Origin: Chromera velia
Taxonomy: Eukaryota > Sar > Chromeraceae
DNA length: 41,283 nucleotides
Assembly: GCA_018398765.1 (NCBI GenBank)
Contig: JAHBMJ010004831.1
Span: forward strand, 1-41,283
Direction: 5' to 3'
Shown here: positions 31,147 to 40,305 of the stretch, one piece after another
How the letters are laid out: the number at the start of each line of letters is the position of its first letter
Position numbering within the stretch: position 1 is the stretch's first letter
The notes under the pieces: model-generated
Told to the model about the DNA's origin: nothing
The model's input: only the letters and a program-made list of their open reading frames with translations
Databases searched by the model: none
Made by a program: the position numbers and the translations under genes

Positions 31147-33282
31147 TTACATTCCAATCTTCTGGCCATGCTTAAGTCTTTGTTGAGTGGCAGGGTGGAT
31201 GCTCAGCTCGTGAGGCACGAAGTTCTTCGACTCCAACAAGCGCTGTTTGAGGTCGTAGAAGAGGTGATGGTCGTCCTCTGTCACAAACGAGACGGCAGTG
31301 CCTTTCTCACCTGCACGCCCAGTCCGTCCGATGCGGTGCGTATACTGTTCAATGTGGCTCGGCATGTCGAAGTTCACAACAAGCCGCACACCAGGGACGT
31401 GGATGCCCCGACCCACGACATCGGTGGCGATCAACGTCGTGTACTCTCCCTCTTTGAAGCCCTCCAACGCCCTGCTTCGCTCATCCTGATTCTTCTCCCC
31501 ATGAATGGCGATACAGCTGTATGATCCCATCATCCGATCCAAGGACCTCTCCAGCTGTTTGGCCACCACAATTTGGTTCACAAACACAATTGAGGGCCCG
31601 TCCACCCCCCGACCGTTGAGCAGCTCTCGCAGTCTGGCCTCCTTTCTCGCCTGGGGTACAAATTCGATGCGCTGCTCGATCTCTTTCTTTCCCTCCCCCG
31701 GGTCCCCGATGGACATGTACACGGGGTTTCGGAGGAAGGACCTCGCGATCTTTTCAACTGCAGGGGTCATGGTGGCGGAGAACATGGAAGTCACTCTATG
31801 CCGGAGTCTATGCTTGGTGGCCTTCCCCTCCAGCTCTTCTCTCAACCTCTCGTCTTCCTTCTCGCCCTTCATCAAAGTTGTTGTACTAACAGGAAGTTGA
31901 TGGAGAATCCAAGAAACCACCTCCTCGAACCCCTCCTCAATCATGCGGTCGGCCTCGTCTATCACCACGTAGTTGCACTGATTGAACACGATGTAGGACC
32001 TCTCGATGAAGTCTTTGATCCTGCCCGGAGTGCCCACCAAAACCTCCACACCCTGTCTAAGGGTAATCCCCTGAACCTCCGGATTCACCCCCCCGATCAC
32101 ACACGCAGTCCTGATCTTCGTTCGGTCTGCGAACTTTCGGGTCTCCTCATCTATCTGCACTGCCAACTCGCGGGTGGGTGCGAGAACAAAGCAGTAGGGC
32201 CCGTCAGAAGCCGTCTGATCGTTCAAGAGAGGGAGCGTCATGACGTACTGCAGCATCGGAAGAACGAAGGCCACAGTCTTGCCTAAGCCCGTCTCTGCGA
32301 TTCCAATCATGTCCCTCCGTTGACAGCCAATGGGAATGGCCTGCATCTGCACAGGTGTGGGACTCTTGTAGCCCTGTTCCTCCACAGCCCTCAAGAGCTG
32401 CGCATTCAAGGGGGCCTCTCTCCAAGTTCTGATCGGAAGGGGGACCTCCGAATTCGATGGGGTTTTTTTTATGTGGATTCTGAAGTCCTCTCTGAAAATC
32501 TTCCAGTCCCTTTCTGTCATCTCTGCAAGTGGCTTCTCACTCCAGTGTGCACAACTATCTGCATCCCTCCCTCGGTCTTTCCCGTGCTGCCTCTCAGGCA
32601 TCTCTGTGTCACCCTCCATCTGCATGCGGCGCTTGACAAGCGTGTCGTAGAAATTGTTCTGCTTGCGCTGCATACGACTGTCTATTCCCCCCTGGAAGCC
32701 GCGGCCGAACAATAGCTGGGGCTCCACCCGTTTTTTATACAGCGGGTTGGCGTCCCCCAGGGCAGTGTCCTCGGAGGCATCCCAGTCGAATTTGAAGACT
32801 CTCTTCTTGGACTTTTGGGAGGACTTCACGGCCTTCTGCTTCTTCTCTGTTGTGCCCAGATAATGGGATCGGATCTGTGTCCGCTCCTGCGGGGCGTGAA
32901 GACTTTGTTCGTGGCGGCAATGATCGGTTGGGGAGAGCTTGAGAAGGCGCAGAGACGCAAGGGCGGAATTTCCCTTCTGCCTCTCCATCTCTCCTTCCCG
33001 GCGTGTTCTCTTCTTTTCTCTCTGTATTCTCTCCTGCTCTGTTGCCTCCACACGAATCAGACGCTCTTTCTCCTTCCGGACTTCCTTCTGGGCAACAAAG
33101 TCCATTCTCGCCTTCTCGGCTGATTCTCTCTTCGTTTTGTCCCCCAACGCTTGTTCTTCCTTCTGCTTCTGTCGCATCTCATCACGTTGCTGCTTCGTCT
33201 TGAAGGCGACCCTGAAAGGTGCGTCACTTGCGGCCTTTGTAGACGGGTCCACATTTCTCTTCTGCGGCAGGAACCTGTCCAT
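31147..33282 (-). CDS. PRP28: DEAD-box RNA helicase, PRP28/DDX23-like, intronless
   Basis: A 711-aa product from ATG at 33282 to TAA at 31147. An upstream TTG extends the frame but has no ATG. The N-terminal third is charged and coiled, followed by FKFDWDASEDT, NPLYKKR and LLFGRGFQGGID, all diagnostic of PRP28/DDX23, the helicase that displaces U1 from the 5' splice site before spliceosome activation. Core motifs: Q motif (GYKSPTPVQ), I (AETGLGKT, residue about 328), Ia (PTRELA), TPGR, II (DEAD, about 440), III (SAT, about 500), IV (IVFVN), V (ATDVVGRGI, about 617), VI (HRIGRTGR, about 646). Two unusual residues are Leu for Ser in AETGSGKT and His for Asp in GRGID. It lacks introns, unlike the other host genes here, so a retrocopy is possible, but the frame is intact. 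Confidence 0.93.
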   Translation of the reverse strand: MDRFLPQKRNVDPSTKAASDAPFRVAFKTKQQRDEMRQKQKEEQALGDKTKRESAEKARMDFVAQKEVRKEKERLIRVEATEQERIQREKKRTRREGEMERQKGNSALASLRLLKLSPTDHCRHEQSLHAPQERTQIRSHYLGTTEKKQKAVKSSQKSKKRVFKFDWDASEDTALGDANPLYKKRVEPQLLFGRGFQGGIDSRMQRKQNNFYDTLVKRRMQMEGDTEMPERQHGKDRGRDADSCAHWSEKPLAEMTERDWKIFREDFRIHIKKTPSNSEVPLPIRTWREAPLNAQLLRAVEEQGYKSPTPVQMQAIPIGCQRRDMIGIAETGLGKTVAFVLPMLQYVMTLPLLNDQTASDGPYCFVLAPTRELAVQIDEETRKFADRTKIRTACVIGGVNPEVQGITLRQGVEVLVGTPGRIKDFIERSYIVFNQCNYVVIDEADRMIEEGFEEVVSWILHQLPVSTTTLMKGEKEDERLREELEGKATKHRLRHRVTSMFSATMTPAVEKIARSFLRNPVYMSIGDPGEGKKEIEQRIEFVPQARKEARLRELLNGRGVDGPSIVFVNQIVVAKQLERSLDRMMGSYSCIAIHGEKNQDERSRALEGFKEGEYTTLIATDVVGRGIHVPGVRLVVNFDMPSHIEQYTHRIGRTGRAGEKGTAVSFVTEDDHHLFYDLKQRLLESKNFVPHELSIHPATQQRLKHGQKIGM

Positions 33283-33583
33283 TCTGATTGAACGGACCGG
33301 GGTGCAGTCTGTGACACGCTGAGGCTGAGAAGAGCTCCCAGAGAACGTCAAACACTGGTACGTACTTGGTTGAGCGAAGATCCTTGTCGCAGATAAGAAA
33401 CCGGTATAGATTCAACCGATTCAAGGTGGACCTAGATTCAAATCTTCAGATCGATTGGCAACTTGGAACTGCCACGGGTTGATAGTCACAGAAGAATTTA
33501 AGGCTGATGGGTCCCGCGTGGAGCTCCACACAAATCAGAAACCCGGGCAACCATGAGCAACCCGATTCATCGGATCGGCGCGC

Positions 33584-33599
33584 GATTTCGCGCGCGCGC
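33584..33599. promoter_or_regulatory. CG-rich TTTCGCGC motif upstream of the helicase gene
   Basis: GATTTCGCGCGCGCGC lies 302 bp upstream of the helicase ATG. On the gene's sense strand it reads GCGCGCGCGAAATC, so the 12-mer GCGCGCGAAATC is shared in the same relative orientation with the motif upstream of the AT-hook gene. It fits an E2F-like site; function is an inference. Confidence 0.4.
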
Positions 33600-33621
33600 A
33601 AGCTCCTTAGTTTTTGCGCTA

Positions 33622-33678
33622 ATAGATCCGCCCCTCATATATGGGCATGCATAACAAAAACCTCAATATCATCATTTG
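33622..33678 (-). repeat. Dispersed repeat copy B (upstream of the helicase gene)
   Basis: Inverted match to 27439-27500. It shares AGATCCGCCCCTCATA, GGGCATGCATAA-like sequence and AAAAACCTCAAT with small indels. No reading frame is present. Confidence 0.65.
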
Positions 33679-34021
33679 TTTTTTCCAAACGTCGATCAGT
33701 GTCATTCTGATTCATTCAGTGATGATCAGACTCAGATTTTTTTTTTGTTAGATCAGGTGACAAAAAAATAACTCATTGAAACTCATTGCTAGCTCTTGAA
33801 CAGTCTTTATCTATGTACTGACAAGATTCCATATTATTCTAGGTCCGATTTCTGAGAGGCTAAACACGATATCGATAGGCTACCATAGGCTACGATATAC
33901 AAGATAATATACAATATATACCAGTCTATTGCTAAAACTTTAAAGCGGTGTAAAAAAGCCTTAACATTTTTAATTGAATCTAACTTAAAACTAATTAAAA
34001 CGTTTTAACAGTTTAAAATTA
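33679..34021. other. AT-rich intergenic DNA
   Basis: No gene is seen. The last five bases (AATTA, 34017-34021) are the left target duplication of LTR element 2. Confidence 0.6.
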
Positions 34022-34329
34022 AGTAGAACGTGCAAGCGGGCCGGCACCGGCCAACCAGTCCCGCCGCACAGCGCGCCTCCAGAGAGCCATGACCGAGCAC
34101 GTACGCATCTTGCAGATCAATGCATGCAGAATTAATTGCATGTACGTAAATGCATGTAAACAGTAATTCGACAATACAGAATGATGGAGTCAGATAAGTC
34201 AGAGACTTGATTGATGGTTAGAAGTGAAGTAGCCTTGCTTCAGACACCTTTTGACAACGAATACATAAAAGTGCTGTGTACGCTCGGAGGGCAAAGACGC
34301 CCCTAGACAAGCAGTGTCTAGCTCTTTCT
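34022..34329 (+). repeat. 5' LTR of element 2
   Basis: 308 bp, AGTAGAACGT...GCTCTTTCT. It contains a TGCATGCA-rich stretch around 34120-34160. The sequence right after it (AGTAACAACCCAGCG) is the primer-binding position and does not match a tRNA CCA end. Confidence 0.94.
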
Positions 34330-34349
34330 AGTAACAACCCAGCGAGAGA

Positions 34350-35597
34350 ATAAGTGAGTCGGGATCGTCGTTTCCGGTTCTACAGAATGACCAGGTCTTC
34401 AAGCCCTGGTGGGATCAGTGCGTATCGAAAACAGAAGGGGCAGAAAAGCTCTTCGGTGCCTCTGATGAGAATATTGCATAATGGCAGGCAAGCAAAATTT
34501 ACTCGGCAACTCATAAGCATCCAATTGTTGGAAAGTCCATCCAACATCTTTTCGATCAAAAGAATGACTCCCATGATACGATGTTCCACAATGCTGGCAC
34601 CCTTAAGATAGATTGGGTCAAGTACAGGGACGCCCTTTTAGACAAAATCAAACAGCTCCTTGAAGAAACTGCGAAGGCCAAATCTAAAAAGAATGCGCGT
34701 GAATGGCGCATGCTTGCGGATAACGGCCGAGATTTTGCATCGTTTCAACTTCTTGTCGACTTCTTTGAGGTACTGGAGAAGGAGATGAAGGACTCAAAGG
34801 GAGAGAAGGACGTGCCTGATTCTCCGAGAGGGGAAGCTGTGTTGCTTGCTTCCCCGCCTACAACCAGAGGATGTTGGGGACAGATTGGGATGAAGACAAT
34901 CTGTCTGACTACGGAAAATTGATTGCGGAGGCAAAGAAGCTCGCATGCAAGACCTAAACCAACATCATCACGGAACTAGCAGGAAGTCCGCCTGCCTGGC
35001 AGACCACCACCACCAACAACATCACTCAGATGAAGAAAGCCACAGTTGACGACTCGTCAAGCAGGAGGCTGCCTTTGTCGGTGGCGCTGGTTTTCCTCCG
35101 AGGGGGAGGAATAGAGGCAGAGGGCGGGGAAGAGGCAGTTCAAGGGTAAGTCGAGGAGGAGGTCATGGGAGGCAAGAGAGACGCCAAGAAATGAACCCAA
35201 ACGATTGCCCAAAGTGTGGCAGGGCAGGGGGGCATGACCCAAAATGGCTTGAAAAGAATGATTGTCCAGAGAAGACACACACGTGCGAGATCTGTGGGAA
35301 ATATGGACACAGGCCACGCGTGTGCAGGAAGAAGAGGGACACTGCAAACACCCCCTAAGCATCCACATCCAAGTCCAGAGGCAGACTGAGGAGGCCCCCA
35401 TTCACAGAGGGGACGTGGAGGGATGCAAGCTGCTTGAGGTGGTGGCCCCGGACGATTCGATGGCAAGGCAGCCTACTACGCTCAACATGAGAAGAATGGT
35501 CAAGGGTGCACACCTGATTAATATGAGGTCAGCAGACTTGCGGGACATCATTCCCAGTCTGGAAAAGGTTCTCAGAAGGCAGGCCACCTTCTTAAGT
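34350..35597 (+). pseudogene. gag of element 2, with RG-rich box and zinc knuckles
   Basis: Sense can be followed through several frames. Frame 0 from about 34335 (VFKPWWDQC, FFEVLEKEMKD) contains TAA at 34479. Frame 2 covers about 34871-35050 (DNLSDYGKLIAEAKKLACK) with TAA at 34955. Frame 1 runs from about 35060 with an Arg/Gly-rich box and two cysteine clusters, the second a clean CCHC knuckle (CEICGKYGHRPRVC), which packages RNA in retroelements. A C-run near 35350 shifts back to frame 0 (ADLRDIIPSLEKVLRRQ). No ATG is found where the protein should start; ATA stands at 34350, one transition from ATG. Confidence 0.7.
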
Positions 35598-35671
35598 GTT
35601 TTCGAAATAATATGTGCATGTCTGTGCTTCCTCATTCATCTCCCTTCTTTCTGTCTCTCTGATATTGGCAG

Positions 35672-38600
35672 GGTGCGGAGGGAGGAATTCGACAGACATT
35701 ACACACGACATTCCAGATGAGGGATGGTGCGCCCCAACCATTCTTTATCGACGTGAAGGAGCACCACGCCTACATGGTGGACTCTACTGGAGATGACGCG
35801 AGACCCCCAGATAAGTCAGTATCGGTCAGTCAACACAGACCTGCTGCATGCCGTCGGATGCACATCGACTCATGCACCACGGCACCCATAGGATGGGAGA
35901 GAGAGCTGGGAGGAATGGTTGTCTGGAGTAGGCCATCTGACATGTCTTTTGGGCTTATGCAGAAGGAGACAGAAAAGAAGATCTAAATCTCCCGTCTCGT
36001 ATGCATTGCACAGAAATGCAAAGTCAGAGGGGTAGGCTGGAAAGTCCTTTTTGTCATGGTCTATCTGACGCACGACCCAGTGCCATATCTGATGAGACAG
36101 GATGATGCTGAGGGGGAGACGATTTTACGAAAAGAGGGGAAGGAATCATATGTGGTCGTGAGGGATGCCAGGGGGTTCTTAGCGGAGATCCTTGTTGACA
36201 ATCCAAGGGGAGACGGCCGCACAACAAACCTTCCGTTCACAGACGTCATTGTTCCCCGTACTAACGAAGTAGCAGCAGCAATGAGAGACGAGGGGAGCGT
36301 GTGGGCTGTGGGGTTGTGCACCATTGGGTTTGAGGAACTGAGGGCAGAACACAGGAGATTCGGGCACGTAGGCAGAGATAAGCTAGAGCCCACACTGGCC
36401 TGCAGAGGGATGCAGGCAAGAAGTGAAGACTGGAAGAGGCTTGAGACAGAGTGCCGACTGAGTCCCCTCAAAAACGTAACCATCCCCACTCTAGCTCCAG
36501 TACCCACCCGACATAAGGATGCGGGTGGGCTTTTCGACATCATACAGATTGATCACTGGTTTCCCAATGATGATGAGATGGCAGGGCCTCACAAATGCTG
36601 CATGTGGGTGATTGATCAGTGGGGGGGACTTGACCTTGACTACCCCCTCAGGTTATAAAACTAGTCCGTCGAGGGGTTCAAAGAGCATATCGACTTTGTT
36701 GAGTCGTTTGGGGGAGTACAATTCCAAAAGGAAGGGCTGAAGGCAGTAGTAGCACGCATCTGGTGCGACGAATCGGATGCACCTGAATTCCGAGGGGGGG
36801 AGTTTGGAGCGTTTGCAGAGCGAAGGGGAATAAGATTTTTGGACCATCCGTCCAGAATCAAAGGAGCTCTGGGTTTTATGAAGGGGAAAAACAGGCATGC
36901 AAGAGCAGAGCTTAGTGCCTTCCGGGCTGAATGGAAGCGCTAGTTTAGTTCATGCCCCAAATCCCTCTGGGGTCATATGGCCAGAGGGATCAGCATCACC
37001 AGAGCTAAGACATACAGCAAGGTGCTTCGCACCTCCCAATGGAAGAAAACCTTCGGCTCTGACCCTCCCTACCATTTTTTTTGCGGAGATGTGGGTGTGT
37101 TGCGAACTGCAGAGAGTGGAATCGAACTTCCAGGCAGCGAGGTTGTGTGGCTCTATGAGAGGAACAAAAACCTTGCTGTCGTGACTCGAAAGCAACCGAA
37201 CCGTGACGTGTAGGACATCATTCACACGTATCCTCACTACATCAAACCAGTGAAGAGGGGTATTGTAGCATGTTGGGGGGGGCCTGAATGGGTCCCCGAG
37301 AGCAACGAATCGCAACAGCAGCAGCCCTACGCCATTCCTCCTTTTTCTGAAGAGTCCTCCCAGAATGATTTCCTTCCCGCCCCCCCTGTCCAAGGAAATG
37401 CATCCAATGAGGGGGTGCATGGTCACGCCTCTGGTGGGGGGGTGCAGCAAGCCCTAGAGCAAGCCGATGGACAGGCAGCAGTCCCAGAGCAGCATGGGGC
37501 TGATGTGCCACCAGCTTCACAGGAACACTACACAGGCATCCTTGTGCAGGGAAGGAATAACCAGCTGGTCCCCATGGCCATGACTGGAAAGGCATTCAAA
37601 CGGACCGTCCCCGTCTTCTCACTCTCAAAGCAGCCAGATGGTACCTAAAATTTTTCTGGCATCTCCTCGAATGTGCGCAAAGCAGATATGCTGCATTATT
37701 TCGAGATTGTAGGGGGTCGTATTCCATCTGCAATCGAAACACAGATTTCACCCCCTCTTCCATTGCAGGCGGAGGGGTGTATGAATAATCAAGCACCTGC
37801 TCAGGGAGAGGGAGATGGAGACAGAAAGGGAAGGGACGACTCACCTAATGGGAGAGACCATAAACTGAAACACAGTGATGATGAGGATTCTCTCTTCGGA
37901 GAGAACTTCCTCGCATCCGATGCCCTGACAGGAGGGCAGTTAGATAGAAACAACAAACAGGAACAGGATGGGGGGCCTCCAGGGGCAGACTTTGGAGATG
38001 AGCCTCCTGCAGACAACGTCTTCTTTCTTACTCTTCCCCACGACTGCTTCTACCTAAGACCAGACCCCGAGCATCCTATCATAGTCCCTGACGACTTCAA
38101 GCAGGGATCCACGCAAACCCCTGCGCTTCCGGAAGAGGTCGAGAGGGGAGACTTCGATGAGGCATGCAGAGACGAGTGGCTAAAAAACATTATAGGTAAG
38201 GGAGTACTGGGTAGGGTGGTCGACAGAAAGGAAGTGGACTCTGTCATGCGCATGGGTTGGAGACTCACTTAGAAAGAGAAAGAAACCAAGCAGGCAGAGA
38301 AAGAAAAGGAAGAGAACAGGCAGAAGCAAGAGAAAGCAAGAATTGATCGGCAGTCAGGACGACAGGCAGACGGTTCTCAGGGAGACAGAGAGGTACAACA
38401 GCCTTGCAAGTACAAGGGCAGGAAAGGAAGGATGAAAGAGAACGAACCGAGACAGGCAAGGCCAGAGAACAGAAAGCCAAAAGCAAGATGCTTCGGAAAG
38501 GGTTTCACAGACAAAAGAGCGGTTGACACTTATGTCGGCACACCTTCCGTCTGGGCAATTCTTATATTCTGCATTTTTTCATTAACTTTCTGTCTCTCTC

Positions 38601-39922
38601 GTTTTGTGGGGGACATCTCTGGAGCATTCCTCACTGCCCCTGATAAGAATAAGAAGAGAGCCGCAGTCATCATTCCCGATTGGCTGCCGCACATTCCAGC
38701 TAAGAACTCATATGAAGACATGAACGACAGGGACTACGAGACCCTCAGAAAAGCAGCCCTCGAAATCAAGCCGGGGGAGCTTCGATTAGTGGAAAAGGGA
38801 CTCTACGGGATGCCCTGCTCAGGTAACATCTTTGACAAAAGCCTTGCAGGAGTCCAAGGTGAGGCAGGATATGAACGACTAGAGACAGGGGTGGCAGTCA
38901 AAAGAAGTGAGGCAGGTGAGCCCACTGTGGGTGTCCAAATCAATTGTATTGATGATGTATTCGGGGCAAGGAGGGGTAGGAAAGAGACCACAGACGAAAT
39001 TGTATTCCTCAGAAGCAGGTTTGAATGGGGACACCTCTCCAAACTTCTCTCTGATGCCAGTATCAAGTATACCGGCATGGACTTCTCTTTCTTCAATGAG
39101 ACAGTGGAGGTATCTCAGAACTCATACAGCAGGGGGGTCAACACAGATGCCCTTTGGAGAACGATTGGAGAAAAGAAAAAGAAGGGGGAAGTGAAAGCCA
39201 CAGAACTTGAACCCGCAATCGAAATGGAGAAAGAGGGGGGATTGGAGCCGCTCATACGGAGTATCAATGGTGTGTTGCATTGGATGGTGTGCACACGACT
39301 CTCTAGACGTGTCTGGGCAGATGAGCTCAGTTACCACTCCACCCAACCATGCAGGAGAGTTGTTAGAGCAGCAGTCAGGGTCTTAGAAATGGTAAAGGAG
39401 AAGAAAGAGCCGATCCGTCTGTGGGCACTGAAACGATTTAAGAGAGTTATGCTAGCTGTGCTAGGTGACAGCTCCTACTCCCAAACCACCTACAGTAGAA
39501 GGTTGGGTTAGCTGATATTCTTGGTTGAAGAAGGATAGACTCCAGAGACAGCAATACAGGAAGCCAACCCATGGCAGAACATAATAGCATGGCATACTGA
39601 ACGCCACAACCACAAACATAGGAGTAACACAGCAGCAGAAGCAACTAGCTTCAAAAACATCATCAAGCATCTTCCCCGTTTAAAGACACTCGCAACCCAC
39701 CTGTAGGGTTAGGAACCGAAAGTACAATTCTTTACTGATTGCAACCCGTTCTTTGAACAGTTGAGGACGGGCATAGCAGCAGATGGTACCTCACAGGGGA
39801 TGCTTGATTTCATCATACAGGAACTCGGACAGACCAGAGGGTCAGTGACTTGGTGCAGGAGAGAGGTCCAGATGGCCAACGGGCTGACTAAGCCGTGTTG
39901 GCCTGGGAAGGAATTTTCATGA
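35672..39922 (+). pseudogene. Copia-type pol of element 2 (protease, integrase, RT, RNase H)
   Basis: One unbroken + frame of about 1,416 codons. Protease: YMVDSTG at about 35770. Pre-integrase: EHRRFGH. Integrase: IIQIDHWFP, IWCDESDAPEF and GGEFGAFAERRGI; the third catalytic acidic residue is not evident (K or G where E is expected). RT: DEWLKNI, KARCFGKGF, TYVGTPS, GDISGAFLTAP, KGLYGMPCSG and CIDD (for YVDD). RNase H: SNTAAEATSF, FFTDCNPF and ANGLTKP, then TGA at 39920. A charged insert of about 70 residues (38273-38475) sits early in RT. Internal stops: TAA 35984, TAA 36656, TAG 36662, TAG 36941, TAG 37211, TAA 37646, TAG 38270, TAG 39509, TAG 39536, TAG 39704, TAG 39710. No frameshift was found. 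Inactive unless stops are read through. Confidence 0.88.
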
Positions 39923-39980
39923 ACAGAGAAGAACAAATGACAGAACAAGGATGACAGAAGAAAGACATAGATCTTTGTAA

Positions 39981-39990
39981 GATAGGGGGA
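39981..39990 (+). other. Polypurine tract of element 2
   Basis: GATAGGGGGA lies 2 bp before the 3' LTR as I have placed its start (39993). Position and composition fit the plus-strand primer. Confidence 0.65.
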
Positions 39991-39992
39991 TG

Positions 39993-40300
39993 AGCAGAAC
40001 GTGCAAGCGGGCAAGCACTGGCCAACCGGTCCCGCCATACAACGCGCCTCCAGAGAGCCATGACCGAGCACGTACGCATCTTGCAGATCAATGCATGCAG
40101 AATTAATTGCATGTACGTAAATGTATATAAACAGTAATTCGATAATACAGAATGATAGAGTCAGATAAGTCAGAGACTTGATTGATGGTTGGAAGTGAAG
40201 TAGCCTTGCTTCAGACACCTTCTGATAACGAACACATAAAAGTGCTGTGTGCGCTCGGAGGGCAAAGGCGCCCCTAGACAAGCAGTGTCTAGCTCTTTCT
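39993..40300 (+). repeat. 3' LTR of element 2
   Basis: 308 bp, the same length as the 5' copy, AGCAGAACGT...GCTCTTTCT. It differs from the 5' LTR almost only by C/T and G/A changes. Confidence 0.94.
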
Positions 40301-40305
40301 AATTA

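Larger units (their letters stand above)
34022..40300 (+). mobile_element. Second copia-type LTR retrotransposon, full length, inactive
   Basis: Two 308-bp LTRs, each beginning AG and ending CT, are flanked by the 5-bp duplication AATTA (34017-34021 and 40301-40305). The order gag, protease, integrase, RT, RNase H is copia-like. The LTRs differ at 18 positions by hand alignment (17 transitions, 1 transversion, no indel). Coding regions are full of TAG/TAA stops. Protein motifs and LTRs differ strongly from element 1, so this is another family. Confidence 0.93.

Noticed and set aside
35672-39922. Reassigned nuclear stop codons (TAG/TAA as sense) to explain the open pol frame
   Set aside because: The intact helicase gene ends in TAA right after its conserved C-terminus, the AT-hook gene model ends in TAG, and element 1 has internal TGA as well as TAG/TAA. 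Mutation explains the pattern better.
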